Shown here piece after piece: positions 9,970-18,709 of a stretch of DNA of 24,111 nucleotides. Position numbers and translations under genes: made by a program. The DNA lies in assembly GCA_034698045.1 (NCBI GenBank), contig JAQGAU010000768.1, positions 1 through 24,111 of the forward strand, written 5' to 3'. The stretch's first letter is position 1; each line of letters opens with the position of its first letter. Under the pieces are notes generated by a model that did not search any database, was not told the origin of the DNA, and saw only the letters and a list, made by a program, of their open reading frames with translations. The DNA comes from Paramacrobiotus richtersi (lineage: Eukaryota; Tardigrada; Eutardigrada; Parachela; Macrobiotidae).

Positions 9970-10590
9970 TTACAGCTGTATATGTAGTGCACTGTATCCT
10001 CTACCTGATTTGCAGTGTTGTGTCACTTTTTAAAATAAACCATGAACTTTAATTAGTAAGGGTTTTCCTGCCGGTCACTAGTTAAGGAAATAACGCGCGC
10101 GCATAATTAACAGTGTCTGTTATAGCAATGTCTGACGAGGAACGCAGTAATGAACACCTTCTGGTGTACGATGCGAATCAACAATATGTGATTCTGCTTA
10201 TATGCAAAAATAAAGATCAATCAACTGTGACATTCTCATGATCCAAATTCAAATCTTCCCTACAATCAGCCGAAGCGAAACGGACGTGCTCCAGACTCAT
10301 CTTAAATTTGGTCTCGTGCTGTGTGTCTGTCAGTCGGTCGGTCGGCCTTGATGTAGCACCTCGGAATAACAACATTTGCGGCTCTAATAGCTGTGGCCTT
10401 ATGATCACTGGTTTGTCACTGAAATAATTATATGGTCTCATACATACAATGTGAACCAACCGTTGCCCTCTTCTTCGCTTCGGTCTTGCAGTGCCCGCGC
10501 GACTCCTCCCGCCAGTAATTAGAGATTAATTGCATTGTTTATTAGTACTCAGTGCAGCTGCTCTCTAATTACGACGGGCGAATTCCCAAC
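9970..10590 (-). promoter_or_regulatory. Conserved receptor-upstream region, unit A
   Basis: This stretch aligns with 17100-17870 (unit B) and with 21060-21400 (unit C). The sharpest shared block is TTTAATTAGTAAGGGTTTTC followed by CCGGTCACTAG (10048-10081). Further shared landmarks are CTTCTGGTGTACGATGCG (10158), AGCCGAAGCGAAACGGACGT (10267) and GCCAGTAATTAGAGATT (10511). In unit A the transposon at 8821-9905 pushes this region about 1.1 kb away from the receptor start. A promoter or 5' exon role is inferred from position and conservation; no frame is conserved across units. Confidence 0.45.
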
Positions 10591-10749
10591 AACAAGTATA
10601 CTTGACTGGTGGCTGGTGCGAGCACGAAAGCAGTCCCACTAAAACTACCAACGATATTGTTAAAAGCCGGCGCGGAGGTTGTGACTCGTTTTATGCGTTG
10701 TTTAACTTGTTTTATATATGCTTTGGTTGATGACATCGAACGGGCTGCC

Positions 10750-11340
10750 AGATTTACTCGTGCCGGTCTTCCCTTGCAAGCGACATGTCAACGGCTATCC
10801 TTGCTGCAAAGATATTTCTTGCTATCTGGGTTCATAAAACAAGCTTGTCCGGATGTCCATATTGCCAGGCACTTTCACGAAAAAAAACATTGCCAGCAAC
10901 GTTGTACAGTACGTTACTGTTTATACAATTTATGTCACATTGCAGTAGTTAAATCTGATTACTTCTGATAGCACGCCATATCAAGGCTTTGAATGTTTAT
11001 TGTGAAATTAAATTTTCAAACTTTTTAGTACCGCCCGGACATGTTATTGTATTCTTAATAAGTAACCAAGTGTGCCGCATTTTGGCTCTACGGTCTCACC
11101 GCCATTACAATTTTAAGTTGCCATTTGTCCGTTTCAGGATTATATTACCAGGTAACATTCACATTTTGCCAGGAGTTTCAAAAAGGAACCATGGTGAACC
11201 GGCTAACTGATGTGGAAATTTTGTGTAGGTGTAAAATGGTCGATAAGCCGGAAAATTAGCAGAGCATCTAAATGGGTACCTGATGGACCGAAGAAGAAGA
11301 CTGAAAACACCACAAAGAACGTTGAGCATCTGTCACGCGT
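10750..11340. repeat. Segmental duplication block X' of unit B (paired with 4360-4990)
   Basis: Counterpart of the block at 4360-4990, in the same orientation and order. The plus-strand frame 10609-10968 (119 codons) crosses it but is not preserved in the other copy. Divergence with many small indels suggests drifting non-coding DNA. Confidence 0.7.
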
Positions 11341-11344
11341 TCGT

Positions 11345-11845
11345 CATCAATATTTTAAATTCTTATATTTTGTTTGAATCCATTATTCACTGAAACGAGA
11401 AAATCATTTCTCATGACACCCATCCTGTAGGCGAAGAAATTTCTGCGGCCGCGTGTGCAAGCTACGTATATCGAACAGTTAACCAACTGTGCACTGCGAT
11501 CATGCGATGTATATGAGCTGTAAACCGCATGCCACTGAGATTCCTGTTCTGTGATTTCAACTATGTAGAAGTAATGCCGCGTCTGTTTGTATGATCTTAG
11601 TTGTTTTCTTGTTCACGTATTGCTGATCAGAGCATATCGCAGATATTTAATATTCTCACAATACAAAGTTAAAAAACAACCATAATTAGCATCAGCAGCT
11701 CAAAATGTGTTGGGAAATGAAAATCCAGTGCAGAAATAGCGTTGCCTGTCACTACATAAAGGGTAGAGGAAACTAAGTGTTTTCATTCATACGATTTGTT
11801 TTTATAGCGTTAGTGTGGACCGCATCATTTTATGCAAGTGAGGTA
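11345..11845. other. No gene recognised
   Basis: AT-rich sequence between block X' and the shared peptide fragment, corresponding by position to 4991-5800 in unit A. Similarity is too weak to align by eye and no coding or mobile signal is supported. Confidence 0.4.
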
Positions 11846-11847
11846 AC

Positions 11848-12063
11848 ATGCTTGCTAATAAATGGGTCGACCATGGCAGCACGAAAGGCAAAGCCTTTAG
11901 ATTAAACGGATTATTTCATATGAAGCGTTCTCGGGCAGATAGAGCAGACAGCACGTCGGCCGCATTCTGGCGTAGTTGTTTTTATGCTGTGGAACCTGCA
12001 AAACCGGAATCAGTTACGATAAACTGTATGGGAAGTGCTGCAACCGGCAACTGTTCAGGATAG
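11848..12063 (+). CDS. Short coding-like frame shared by units A and B (unit B copy), family unknown
   Basis: Seventy-one codons from ATG 11848 to TAG 12061-12063. The conserved core is KAFRLNGLFHMK followed by DSTSAAFWRS. The counterpart in unit A (5805-5994) keeps these words with mainly synonymous changes and then terminates or shifts earlier. The tail INCMGSAATGNCSG resembles the unit A FGSATCA only after a frame change. There is no signal peptide or membrane segment. It could be one exon of a larger gene, a small gene, or a relic. Its position beside the receptor 3' end, on the opposite strand, is the same in both units. Confidence 0.3.
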   Translation: MLANKWVDHGSTKGKAFRLNGLFHMKRSRADRADSTSAAFWRSCFYAVEPAKPESVTINCMGSAATGNCSG

Positions 12064-12297
12064 AACCAGACCGTATACCCTACTGATGGGCCTAATAGGC
12101 GTATCATAGAATTGATCATAACACCGGGAGCAGTCCCGGGACAGTAAAAACTCTGGAACCGCTAAAGCTCAACATGATCCGGTACTATTTTCAGATAGCC
12201 CATAACGCAAAACGGTGCCACTGAGTATCTAATTTCTTTGGTATGTTCTTGGCGTTTCAGCCGGAAACAAAAACCGATTTTCCCGCCCTTTACCGGC

Positions 12298-12965
12298 AAA
12301 ACCAGCAAATGTACAAAAATATCGAGTAGATTTCTGTATCTGTTGCTAAGAAAACAATTTATTTTAACCACACACACAATCAACTGTACTGTCTACACAA
12401 TATAGTATAACATTAAACATAACATTAATTTTCAACTTTTGGATAGCACAGAATATTCGCAGATCATTAGAAATAAAACCTTTTTCAGAAAATGTTGATC
12501 GACATAAAAACGGTGAATCAAAAATGAAACTAACAGAAGATTTTTAAGCATGAAAACGAAATATATCTGGAGCAAACTTCATTCATTCATGTATTCAATG
12601 TTTCAGTCAGTCGTTATATAGTGGGGAACGGAAAACCAGCAAATGTACAAAAATATCGAGTAGATTTCTGTATCTGTTGCTAAGAAAACAATTTATTTTA
12701 ACCACACACACAATCAACTGTACTGTCTACACAATATAGTATAACATTAAACATAACATTAATTTTCAACTTTTGGATAGCACAGAATATTCGCAGATCA
12801 TTAGAAATAAAACCTTTTTCAGAAAATGTTGATCGACATAAAAACGGTGAATCAAAAATGAAACTAACAGAAGATTTTTAAGCATGAAAACGAAATATAT
12901 CTGGAGCAAACTTCATTCATTCATGTATTCAATGTTTCAGTCAGTCGTTATATATTGGGGAACGG
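12298..12965. repeat. Nearly identical 334-bp tandem duplication
   Basis: Two adjacent units, ~12298-12631 and ~12632-12965, start at AAAACCAGCAAATGTAC. The only difference I found on reading is G at 12621 against T at 12955. The second unit is followed by a short GGAAAACGGAAAACGG run. This identity contrasts with the heavy divergence of everything else in the cluster, so the duplication is recent or an assembly effect. No gene lies in it. Confidence 0.95.
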
Positions 12966-12994
12966 AAAACGGAAAACGGTCAATCAAAACGGTA

Positions 12995-13290
12995 CTGTAT
13001 GCCTGACGGTTGACCCAACGTTCGCAACCACTGATTAAATCGAAACTCTCGAAAGGTCAGCTAGACACTTTTGCCGGAGCTCAGAACATCATCTGTTTTA
13101 TTTCGGAATTTTCCGGCTAAGATATACAGAAGAAGAAAGATGAACAATTTCATCCGTACATCTTTGCCGAGTATATCCACATAGTTCTGCGTGAACAGGG
13201 TGACCAACACGAGTCATCCAAGAATTTTATGGCGCTCGGGCACAATCGATGTCCGGATTAACCGGTTAGCAACTGCGATTTAGCGAAGTT
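12995..13290. repeat. Diverged direct repeat, left copy
   Basis: Aligns in order with 14622-14935. Landmarks are ATGCCTGAC, then CGCAACCACTGATTAAATCG (counterpart GCAGTAGCCGATCAAACCG), TTTCATCCGTACATCTTTGCC (counterpart TTTCATCTGTACACATTTGCC), TGACCAACACGAGTCATC (counterpart TGTTGGTCATCTGATGACC) and CGGGCACAATCG (counterpart CGGTCACAATCG). Shorter echoes of the TGATCAA(A/C)CCGAAA word occur at 13610 and 14453. Confidence 0.6.
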
Positions 13291-14621
13291 TTCCAATGAA
13301 CAAAATCGTTCATCTGCTAAACTCAAACAATACAGACCGGACGCGCAGGCGCCGGACGATTTTCTGGTACTTCGAAGTAGACGTTTTCCGCGCGAAGTTT
13401 AATACTCCGCTACTCGAATAAACATTCTTTTAGGGTTTATTTGGCATAAGCCCGGTTGTACTATATTACCGAAGAAAAGCCATTCAAACGAAGAATTTGT
13501 CCCAGTTAGAGCGAGAAGGGACAGTGGCCAAAATCAGACCAAATAAACATACTGGTAGTGGGAACTTAAAACGTAATGAAGGAAAAGGTTTGCCTAAAAG
13601 TACACAACCGCTGATCAACCCGAAAAGTTGTTTCAAAACACTGGAGGAGAAGGAACTTAGCAAAGAAAACCATAAATTAGTTTTCATCTCTCACAGCTGC
13701 ATAGAGAGTTAGCCAAACGCGGTTTGCAATGAAACTTCAGACGCAAAGAAGTGAACTATGAAAGCGAATTCAGTTCTGTGTCATAGCGTCTTTGCAAAAA
13801 ATTATTTTTCGTAAACGAAACATTTTTCGATGTATTGGAAAACAGAAATCCATGAAAATTTCAGTCTCGCCAACTCCTCAGCGGCGACATGGCTCCATTC
13901 ACAGCTGTTTAATGTGAGCAGAATGGAATCGTGAGCTCCGAGGTTTTCGCGATGACGAATGCCGGAAAGACAAAATCTGTTCCGGACGGAAAAAATGTAA
14001 ACCAGCAGAGCGTACCAAACATAGATGACCGGAAGCATGAGGTGCAATACATGCAATTATAGACATTATTATTAATACTATAACACGGCAGTAGCCAAAC
14101 GGCCCAAACCCTCTAATTTAGAAGGAACTTCAGTGACCATTGGAAATTTTTGGACTTAGTGATTTTTATAATTTTTTGGTTGATTTTCGTATTATGAATT
14201 TAGACAAAAGTACTCAAAACAAACTGACCGTCTCGCTTCGTAGGAGTCTGACCGTACGCAAGGCACATATCGTACTCTCGACCAAGCAGGACGAAGCAAA
14301 AGTAATATTCAAACACTTTGTGGTGGCAGTTAGGTTCTCGACCAGGTTTTCCAGCCATTACTTGAGCGGAAGAAATGACACAAATAACCCAGAAATCCGG
14401 ATTATGAGTGCTTGAAACGGGACGAGGTGTTCCCAAACGAAAATTCGCAGCCGTCGATCAAACCGAAAGTCAGAGCCGAGCAAAGTGGTAGAATATTGCA
14501 AGCATAGGAAAAGAATTCGCACAAAGCTTTTGGTCAAAAACAAAACGCTAAGGAAATGTTAAAGAAAATCGGTGACCAAAGCCCAAATATCAATAAAGGA
14601 GTAAATTAACCAAAAGGAAAA

Positions 14622-14935
14622 TAAAATGCCTGACCTCACGTTGCAGTAGCCGATCAAACCGAAAAACCTTTCGGACAGGCAAAACCGTCCAACGGGCGAA
14701 AATGTCACCGCCCGAAGAATTTTTCCCACAAAAGTCTTCGAGTGACGCTGACCGGTAGTTGAATCGCTGAATCGTATCGAACTGGACCCAGTCGATAGCA
14801 AGTTTCATCTGTACACATTTGCCACCGAATATGATCAATATTATCCAGATAGTGTTGGTCATCTGATGACCAGCTGATGGGACGAAATTTTCGCCTTAAA
14901 CCGTTTTACCGGTCACAATCGTTTTACTAGCTTAC
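14622..14935. repeat. Diverged direct repeat, right copy
   Basis: Partner of 12995-13290. The spacing of ~1.6 kb between matching landmarks would fit ancient long terminal repeats or an internal tandem duplication; no terminal TG...CA boundaries or target duplication could be identified. Confidence 0.55.
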
Positions 14936-15151
14936 ACCTGAACAGTATGTCTTTGAATCGATTCCGAACATAGATCTCAAGAAACCCTGAGGCGGCAGCC
15001 GAAGGTGTTTCTTGTACCCTAATATAAATGGGTCACCTTTTGACTTTCTGCTTTGCGCAGTGGCGATGTTGACCTGTTTTGCGACATACAGTAGTTGTAT
15101 TTCAGTTAACAACACATCAGTAGGTTTTACCTTTGCTCGCAGAAATATGTC

Positions 15152-15250
15152 TTAACTTGCTGGCGCTGTGCTCCTGCTTCGTGCATCCAACCGAAAACGT
15201 GCCGGGAGAATCGCAGCTCGAAGATCACTGCTCATTATGGTGACTAAAAC
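15152..15250 (-). CDS. Exon 3 of receptor B: helix 8 and short tail
   Basis: Follows acceptor TTTACAG and reads VLVTIMSSDLRAAILPARFR, then DARSRSTAPAS before a TAA at 15154-15152. The tail is shorter than in A because the aligned GGGGAAAAC of A is AGTTAAGAC here. The intron to exon 2 is ~143 bp, against ~750 bp in A and ~740 bp in C, implying a deletion in unit B. Confidence 0.6.
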   Translation of the reverse strand, partial: VLVTIMSSDLRAAILPARFRLDARSRSTAPAS

Positions 15251-17018
15251 CTGTAAACCGACAAAATTATATAGGGCACCTTATTCTGGACACCATTTGA
15301 CCGTTTGTAAACACGGTCTGCAGCGCCTCCATTCATAGTTGCACAGACGACCCAGCACAGCTCCCTTCCGAGTTCCCGCTGATTCTATATAACCTGGGAT
15401 ACATGCACAGCACAAAAATGATTTCGTCGTACCGGCGTAAATAAGAATCCAGCATGCAGAAAATAACGGACCACCGACCAAATAAATGGCTTTTTTTGAA
15501 TCTCCGGAGTTACGAATGCAGTTATGGGTTCGGCCATAAGTGCTCCAAAATGAATACACGTCATAACACACAAGACTTTTGCGACAAACATGCGGCGGCG
15601 AAAAGCCGGCTGTTGCCACACGGGAGAAGCATTTTCATTTTCCGGATTTCTAGTTTTCAATGTAGATTGCGTTATATACAGTTTAATGAACACTCCGAAG
15701 TACAGGACAATCGACATCACAAGGGGAGCATAGACCCCAACAAATCGCTTGACGTAACTTGCTGGAAGGTCAGATCGGATGACGCAATATGCACGCCGCT
15801 TATCACTTGAAACTATCCGTGCACCGGGACCAGGAATGAAAAACAGTGGCAGATTGCACCCAATGGCTAAGATCCACGATGTGACGATTTGTCCAATCTG
15901 GAACCTCCTAAGGACAGTCTAGAGTTAAGGCTATATTCCACCCAACGTCATAACTATTACCGAAACCAAGCTCGTCGCATAGCTAGCATAGCACGTAGCA
16001 CATAACAGCGCATAGCCCGTAGCACATAGCAGCACCATGCCAAGTGCAGTTTTTAGCAGCAAGGATACCGATAAACAGTATCCAGAAATCCGTTTGTGCG
16101 CTCAGCGGCTGGCTGTTGCGTAATAGTGTCAAAACGTTTAAACACGTTTCGTTCTCAAACAGTTCAGTGTTTTACACGAATTGTGAAATTCATTTAAAAT
16201 TTCAGGAGCATACCTACGGGCCAAGTATGGGTCAGAATGATCATCATATATATGTGCATTTATCATGAAACGTTCAACAGGTTTGGGTAGACCACTGAAT
16301 TAGTTGATAGTTGAGAAGGAAACGTGTTTAAACTTTTCGTCAGTATTGCGCAACAGCCGAACTTTGCGTGCACAAACGGATTTGTGGGCACTGTTTATTG
16401 ATGTCCTGACTATTATAGGCGATAATGGAGTTTATTATAAAGTTTACAGATGCGCGGCCGGTGTTGTGGTGATAATACGTTTGACAGTTAACACACAGAG
16501 TATTTCTTTGACAGTTATACTAAGCTAATGTGTGCAAAACGTTTGACCTTCACAACGAAGCAATAAGCCTTTCCTTTCAGCACCTAACGTTACCTGGACG
16601 TCCACGTACGATTCCGTGCTGTGTCCATGACCATTATAGCGATCGCGCGATTAATGGACAACATTAGTAAGCCCCAGCAGCACTCTTCAATGGCAACGAC
16701 ATACAAGAAATTGTAAAAATTGCAGGCAAAGCCGCTGACCCAAACCACGGCTGTCTCGGTTTCTACGAGGTAGTTGATAAGCGCCGGACATGGAAGGTAG
16801 ACAGCGGTTAAGAACAGCTCGACGAAGAGCTGGTTGAGTAACAACAAACGGGAGCCTTTCAAAGTGTTGGGGCGTTTGTACAGCAATACCAAAATGACAA
16901 CCGAGTTCAGAGTACCGATAAAGGCGAGGACTGAACAAAAGATTAACTGCTCTTTCACGTACGGGATGATGGTGGGCAAGATCCCGGAGAAGGTGTTGTT
17001 GTATGTTGTGTTATTCAT
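15152..17018 (-). CDS. Receptor copy B: class A GPCR, three-exon model
   Basis: Predicted seven-transmembrane G-protein-coupled receptor of the plasma membrane; ligand unknown. Exon 1 is 17018-16594 (donor CCAG/GTAACG), exon 2 begins at 15907 (acceptor CCTTAG/G, phase 2). ATG 17018 is chosen because the upstream open extension has no ATG. The N-terminus MNNTTYNNT has glycosylation sites. Landmarks: N38 (TM1), E67 replacing the usual Asp of TM2, C99 exactly 25 residues before R124, NRA (123-125) in place of DRY, W153 (TM4), C183 (loop 2), P203 and Y211 (TM5), P269 (TM6). If exon 2 is read through it stops at 15387-15385 (315 residues). A donor CCCAG/GTTATA at 15394 joins in phase to exon 3 (15250-15152, VLVTIMSSDLRAAIL), giving 345 residues. 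TM7 is problematic in both models; see findings. Confidence 0.75.
16080..16390. mobile_element. Inverted-repeat element (MITE-like) in receptor B intron 1
   Basis: The left arm ~16083-16165 (AAATCCGTTTGTGCGC..., GGCTGTTGCG, GTTTAAACACGTTTC) is an imperfect inverted copy of the right arm ~16300-16390 (GAAACGTGTTTAAAC, TTGCGCAACAGCC, GTGCACAAACGGATTTG). About 135 bp lie between. Total length is ~310 bp with no protein domain, consistent with a miniature inverted-repeat element. A related solo arm is at 2525-2650. The corresponding introns of A and C lack it. Confidence 0.7.
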
Positions 17019-17099
17019 TTGTGATGAAGTCAAGTTAGACAGCGAAGTTTCTTAATATATATTAATCATAAATGGTATCGTATACAGCGCTTCCAGAGA

Positions 17100-17870
17100 A
17101 CAAGAAATGTGCTTAGCTGTACAGATATATACGTGCTGCACTGTCTCATTTACACGATCTGCAGTGTTGTATTACTGATTAAACGTAAATATCAAGCCTT
17201 AATTAGTAAGTGTTTTCGCCGCTCACCGTATAAATAATTACCGTGCACTGTCTCCATTACAGAATCTTCAGTGTTTTATTACTAATTGAACGTAAATATT
17301 AGGCCTTCATTCGTAAGGGTTTTCGCCGCTAGCCGTATAAATAAAAACCGTAGTAAGCGCGCTGCACGCTTCATTAATAACGTCTGTCAGCAACCTTTGA
17401 AGCGTACTACACTTCACCAACAATACCCAGAAACGCCGTAACCAAGACCTTCCGGTGTGCTCCGCTTAGCAATAACATGTTGTTACAATCATGTAGAAAA
17501 ATAAAAATCAATCAACCGTAACATTCTGATGATTCAAAGTTATATCTTCGCTGTAATCGCCAGAAGCGAAACGAATGCGCTCTGGACTCATCACCAAGTG
17601 GTCCAGAGTACCGGAAAATAACATCATTAGCGGCTATGATAGCTATACATGGTCATGATCAGTTATAACTGCAACGGACACACATATAAATTTACCGGTA
17701 TGGTACGAGTAACATTTAATGTGGACCAGCCATTTCCATTTGTTTTGCTTGGGTCTTGCAATGTCCACCGACGCCGCCCGTCAGTAATTAAAAATTTACA
17801 TTGTTTACAAGTATGTACTCAATGTAGTTGGTCTTTGATTACGGCCCGCAAATTCCCATCAAATTTTACA
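17100..17870 (-). promoter_or_regulatory. Conserved receptor-upstream region, unit B, with a 107-bp tandem duplication
   Basis: The block GCCTTAATTAGTAAG-GTTTTCGCCGCTCACC (17197-17227) recurs as GCCTTCATTCGTAAGGGTTTTC (17303-17324). The duplicated unit runs ~17131-17237 and ~17238-17345, a period of 107 bp judged from GCACTGTCTC at 17138 and 17245. Each copy ends in CCGTATAAATAA, a TATA-like word on the plus strand. Units A and C carry the block once. Further upstream, CTTCCGGTGTGCTCCG (17449), CAGAAGCGAAACGAATGCGC and GTCAGTAATTAAAAATT (17780) continue the unit A alignment. The block is ~180 bp from the receptor ATG. Confidence 0.5.
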
Positions 17871-18700
17871 GACGAAAACAAATTTCATACGTACAATCGG
17901 ATTTAAATTTTTGTAACATGCTTATGGCTTAGTGGCCCGCCAGACGCTAAATTAATTGCAAATGCTGCATCAGTTTTAGGTCTTGTTTGTGTGAAAAGTG
18001 CAGGATACACCGTTGTGAGTGATTCGCAAGAACATTTTAATAATAGTGATTTTATGTTCGGAAGTCTCATGCATGATGATGCATGATGCATGATGACCGA
18101 AGAATGCATGATGACCGTTTGGCACAGTGAAAAAGTGTTGCATTGGCAAACTAGCCGACGCAACAGCGCCCGGTCACGGTCTATAACTAGGGAGCTCAGT
18201 AAGTTTCAATCTCGTATGAACGTGTACGAATTCGTATAAAAAACGCATGCAGGAACTGTCACATGATAGGGACTTGTTCAACAGTTCGAGTATGAACTTC
18301 GATTGTATCCCTATCCATAACATTTTTCGTATCGTAGCTGGTCCGGTGCGAAATTACTAATCTGCCCAGTTCTGCTTCGTACTTAATTCTGGTCCTTTTC
18401 AGAGTAATTAGTCCACTTGAAGAGCGAGTGCAGGAACAATGTATTGGGGTGGTGGGGGTGAGCGATGCCATGCTGTAAGATCCAGACGACAAAAACCAAA
18501 TTGTGCTCCCACGGCGTGTGAGTTAACCGCACAACGCCAAAGCACTATAAGTAGTCTTCGGCCCGCTCGTGACAATGTGGTATCGCAACTCTACTCCACG
18601 CTCGACGTTTTGGTCTCTTTTAAACCTGCCGTTGCTTCTGTTCTCCAGAATCTCCATCAGATTTTCCACCCAACGAAAGCGTAAAATACACAGAGCAATA
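17871..18700. other. Spacer between units B and C, no gene recognised
   Basis: Includes a short GCATGATG repeat run at about 18069-18117 (GATGATGCATGATGCATGATG). Minus-strand frames here are short and without domains. No counterpart of the shared peptide fragment (5805, 11848) is visible beside unit C. Confidence 0.45.
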
Positions 18701-18709
18701 ATTATGGTG

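Larger units (their letters stand above)
12140..15110. other. ~3-kb unit-B-specific insertion, content unidentified
   Basis: In unit A the shared peptide fragment and receptor exon 3 are ~130 bp apart; in unit B they are ~3.1 kb apart, and the extra DNA lies here. It contains the 334-bp tandem duplication and two diverged direct repeats (12995-13290 and 14622-14935). Short frames such as 13497-13712 (plus, Lys-rich) and 14559-14862 (minus) have no recognisable domain. I found no reverse transcriptase, transposase or integrase motif. A decayed retroelement is possible but unproven. Confidence 0.5.

Noticed and set aside
10609..10968. 119-codon plus-strand frame in block X'
   Set aside because: The paralogous block at 4360-4990 does not keep the frame, and no motif is visible.
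18069..18117. GCATGATG run considered as a CRISPR-like or regulatory array
   Set aside because: Units are only 7-8 bp without spacers; a simple repeat is sufficient.
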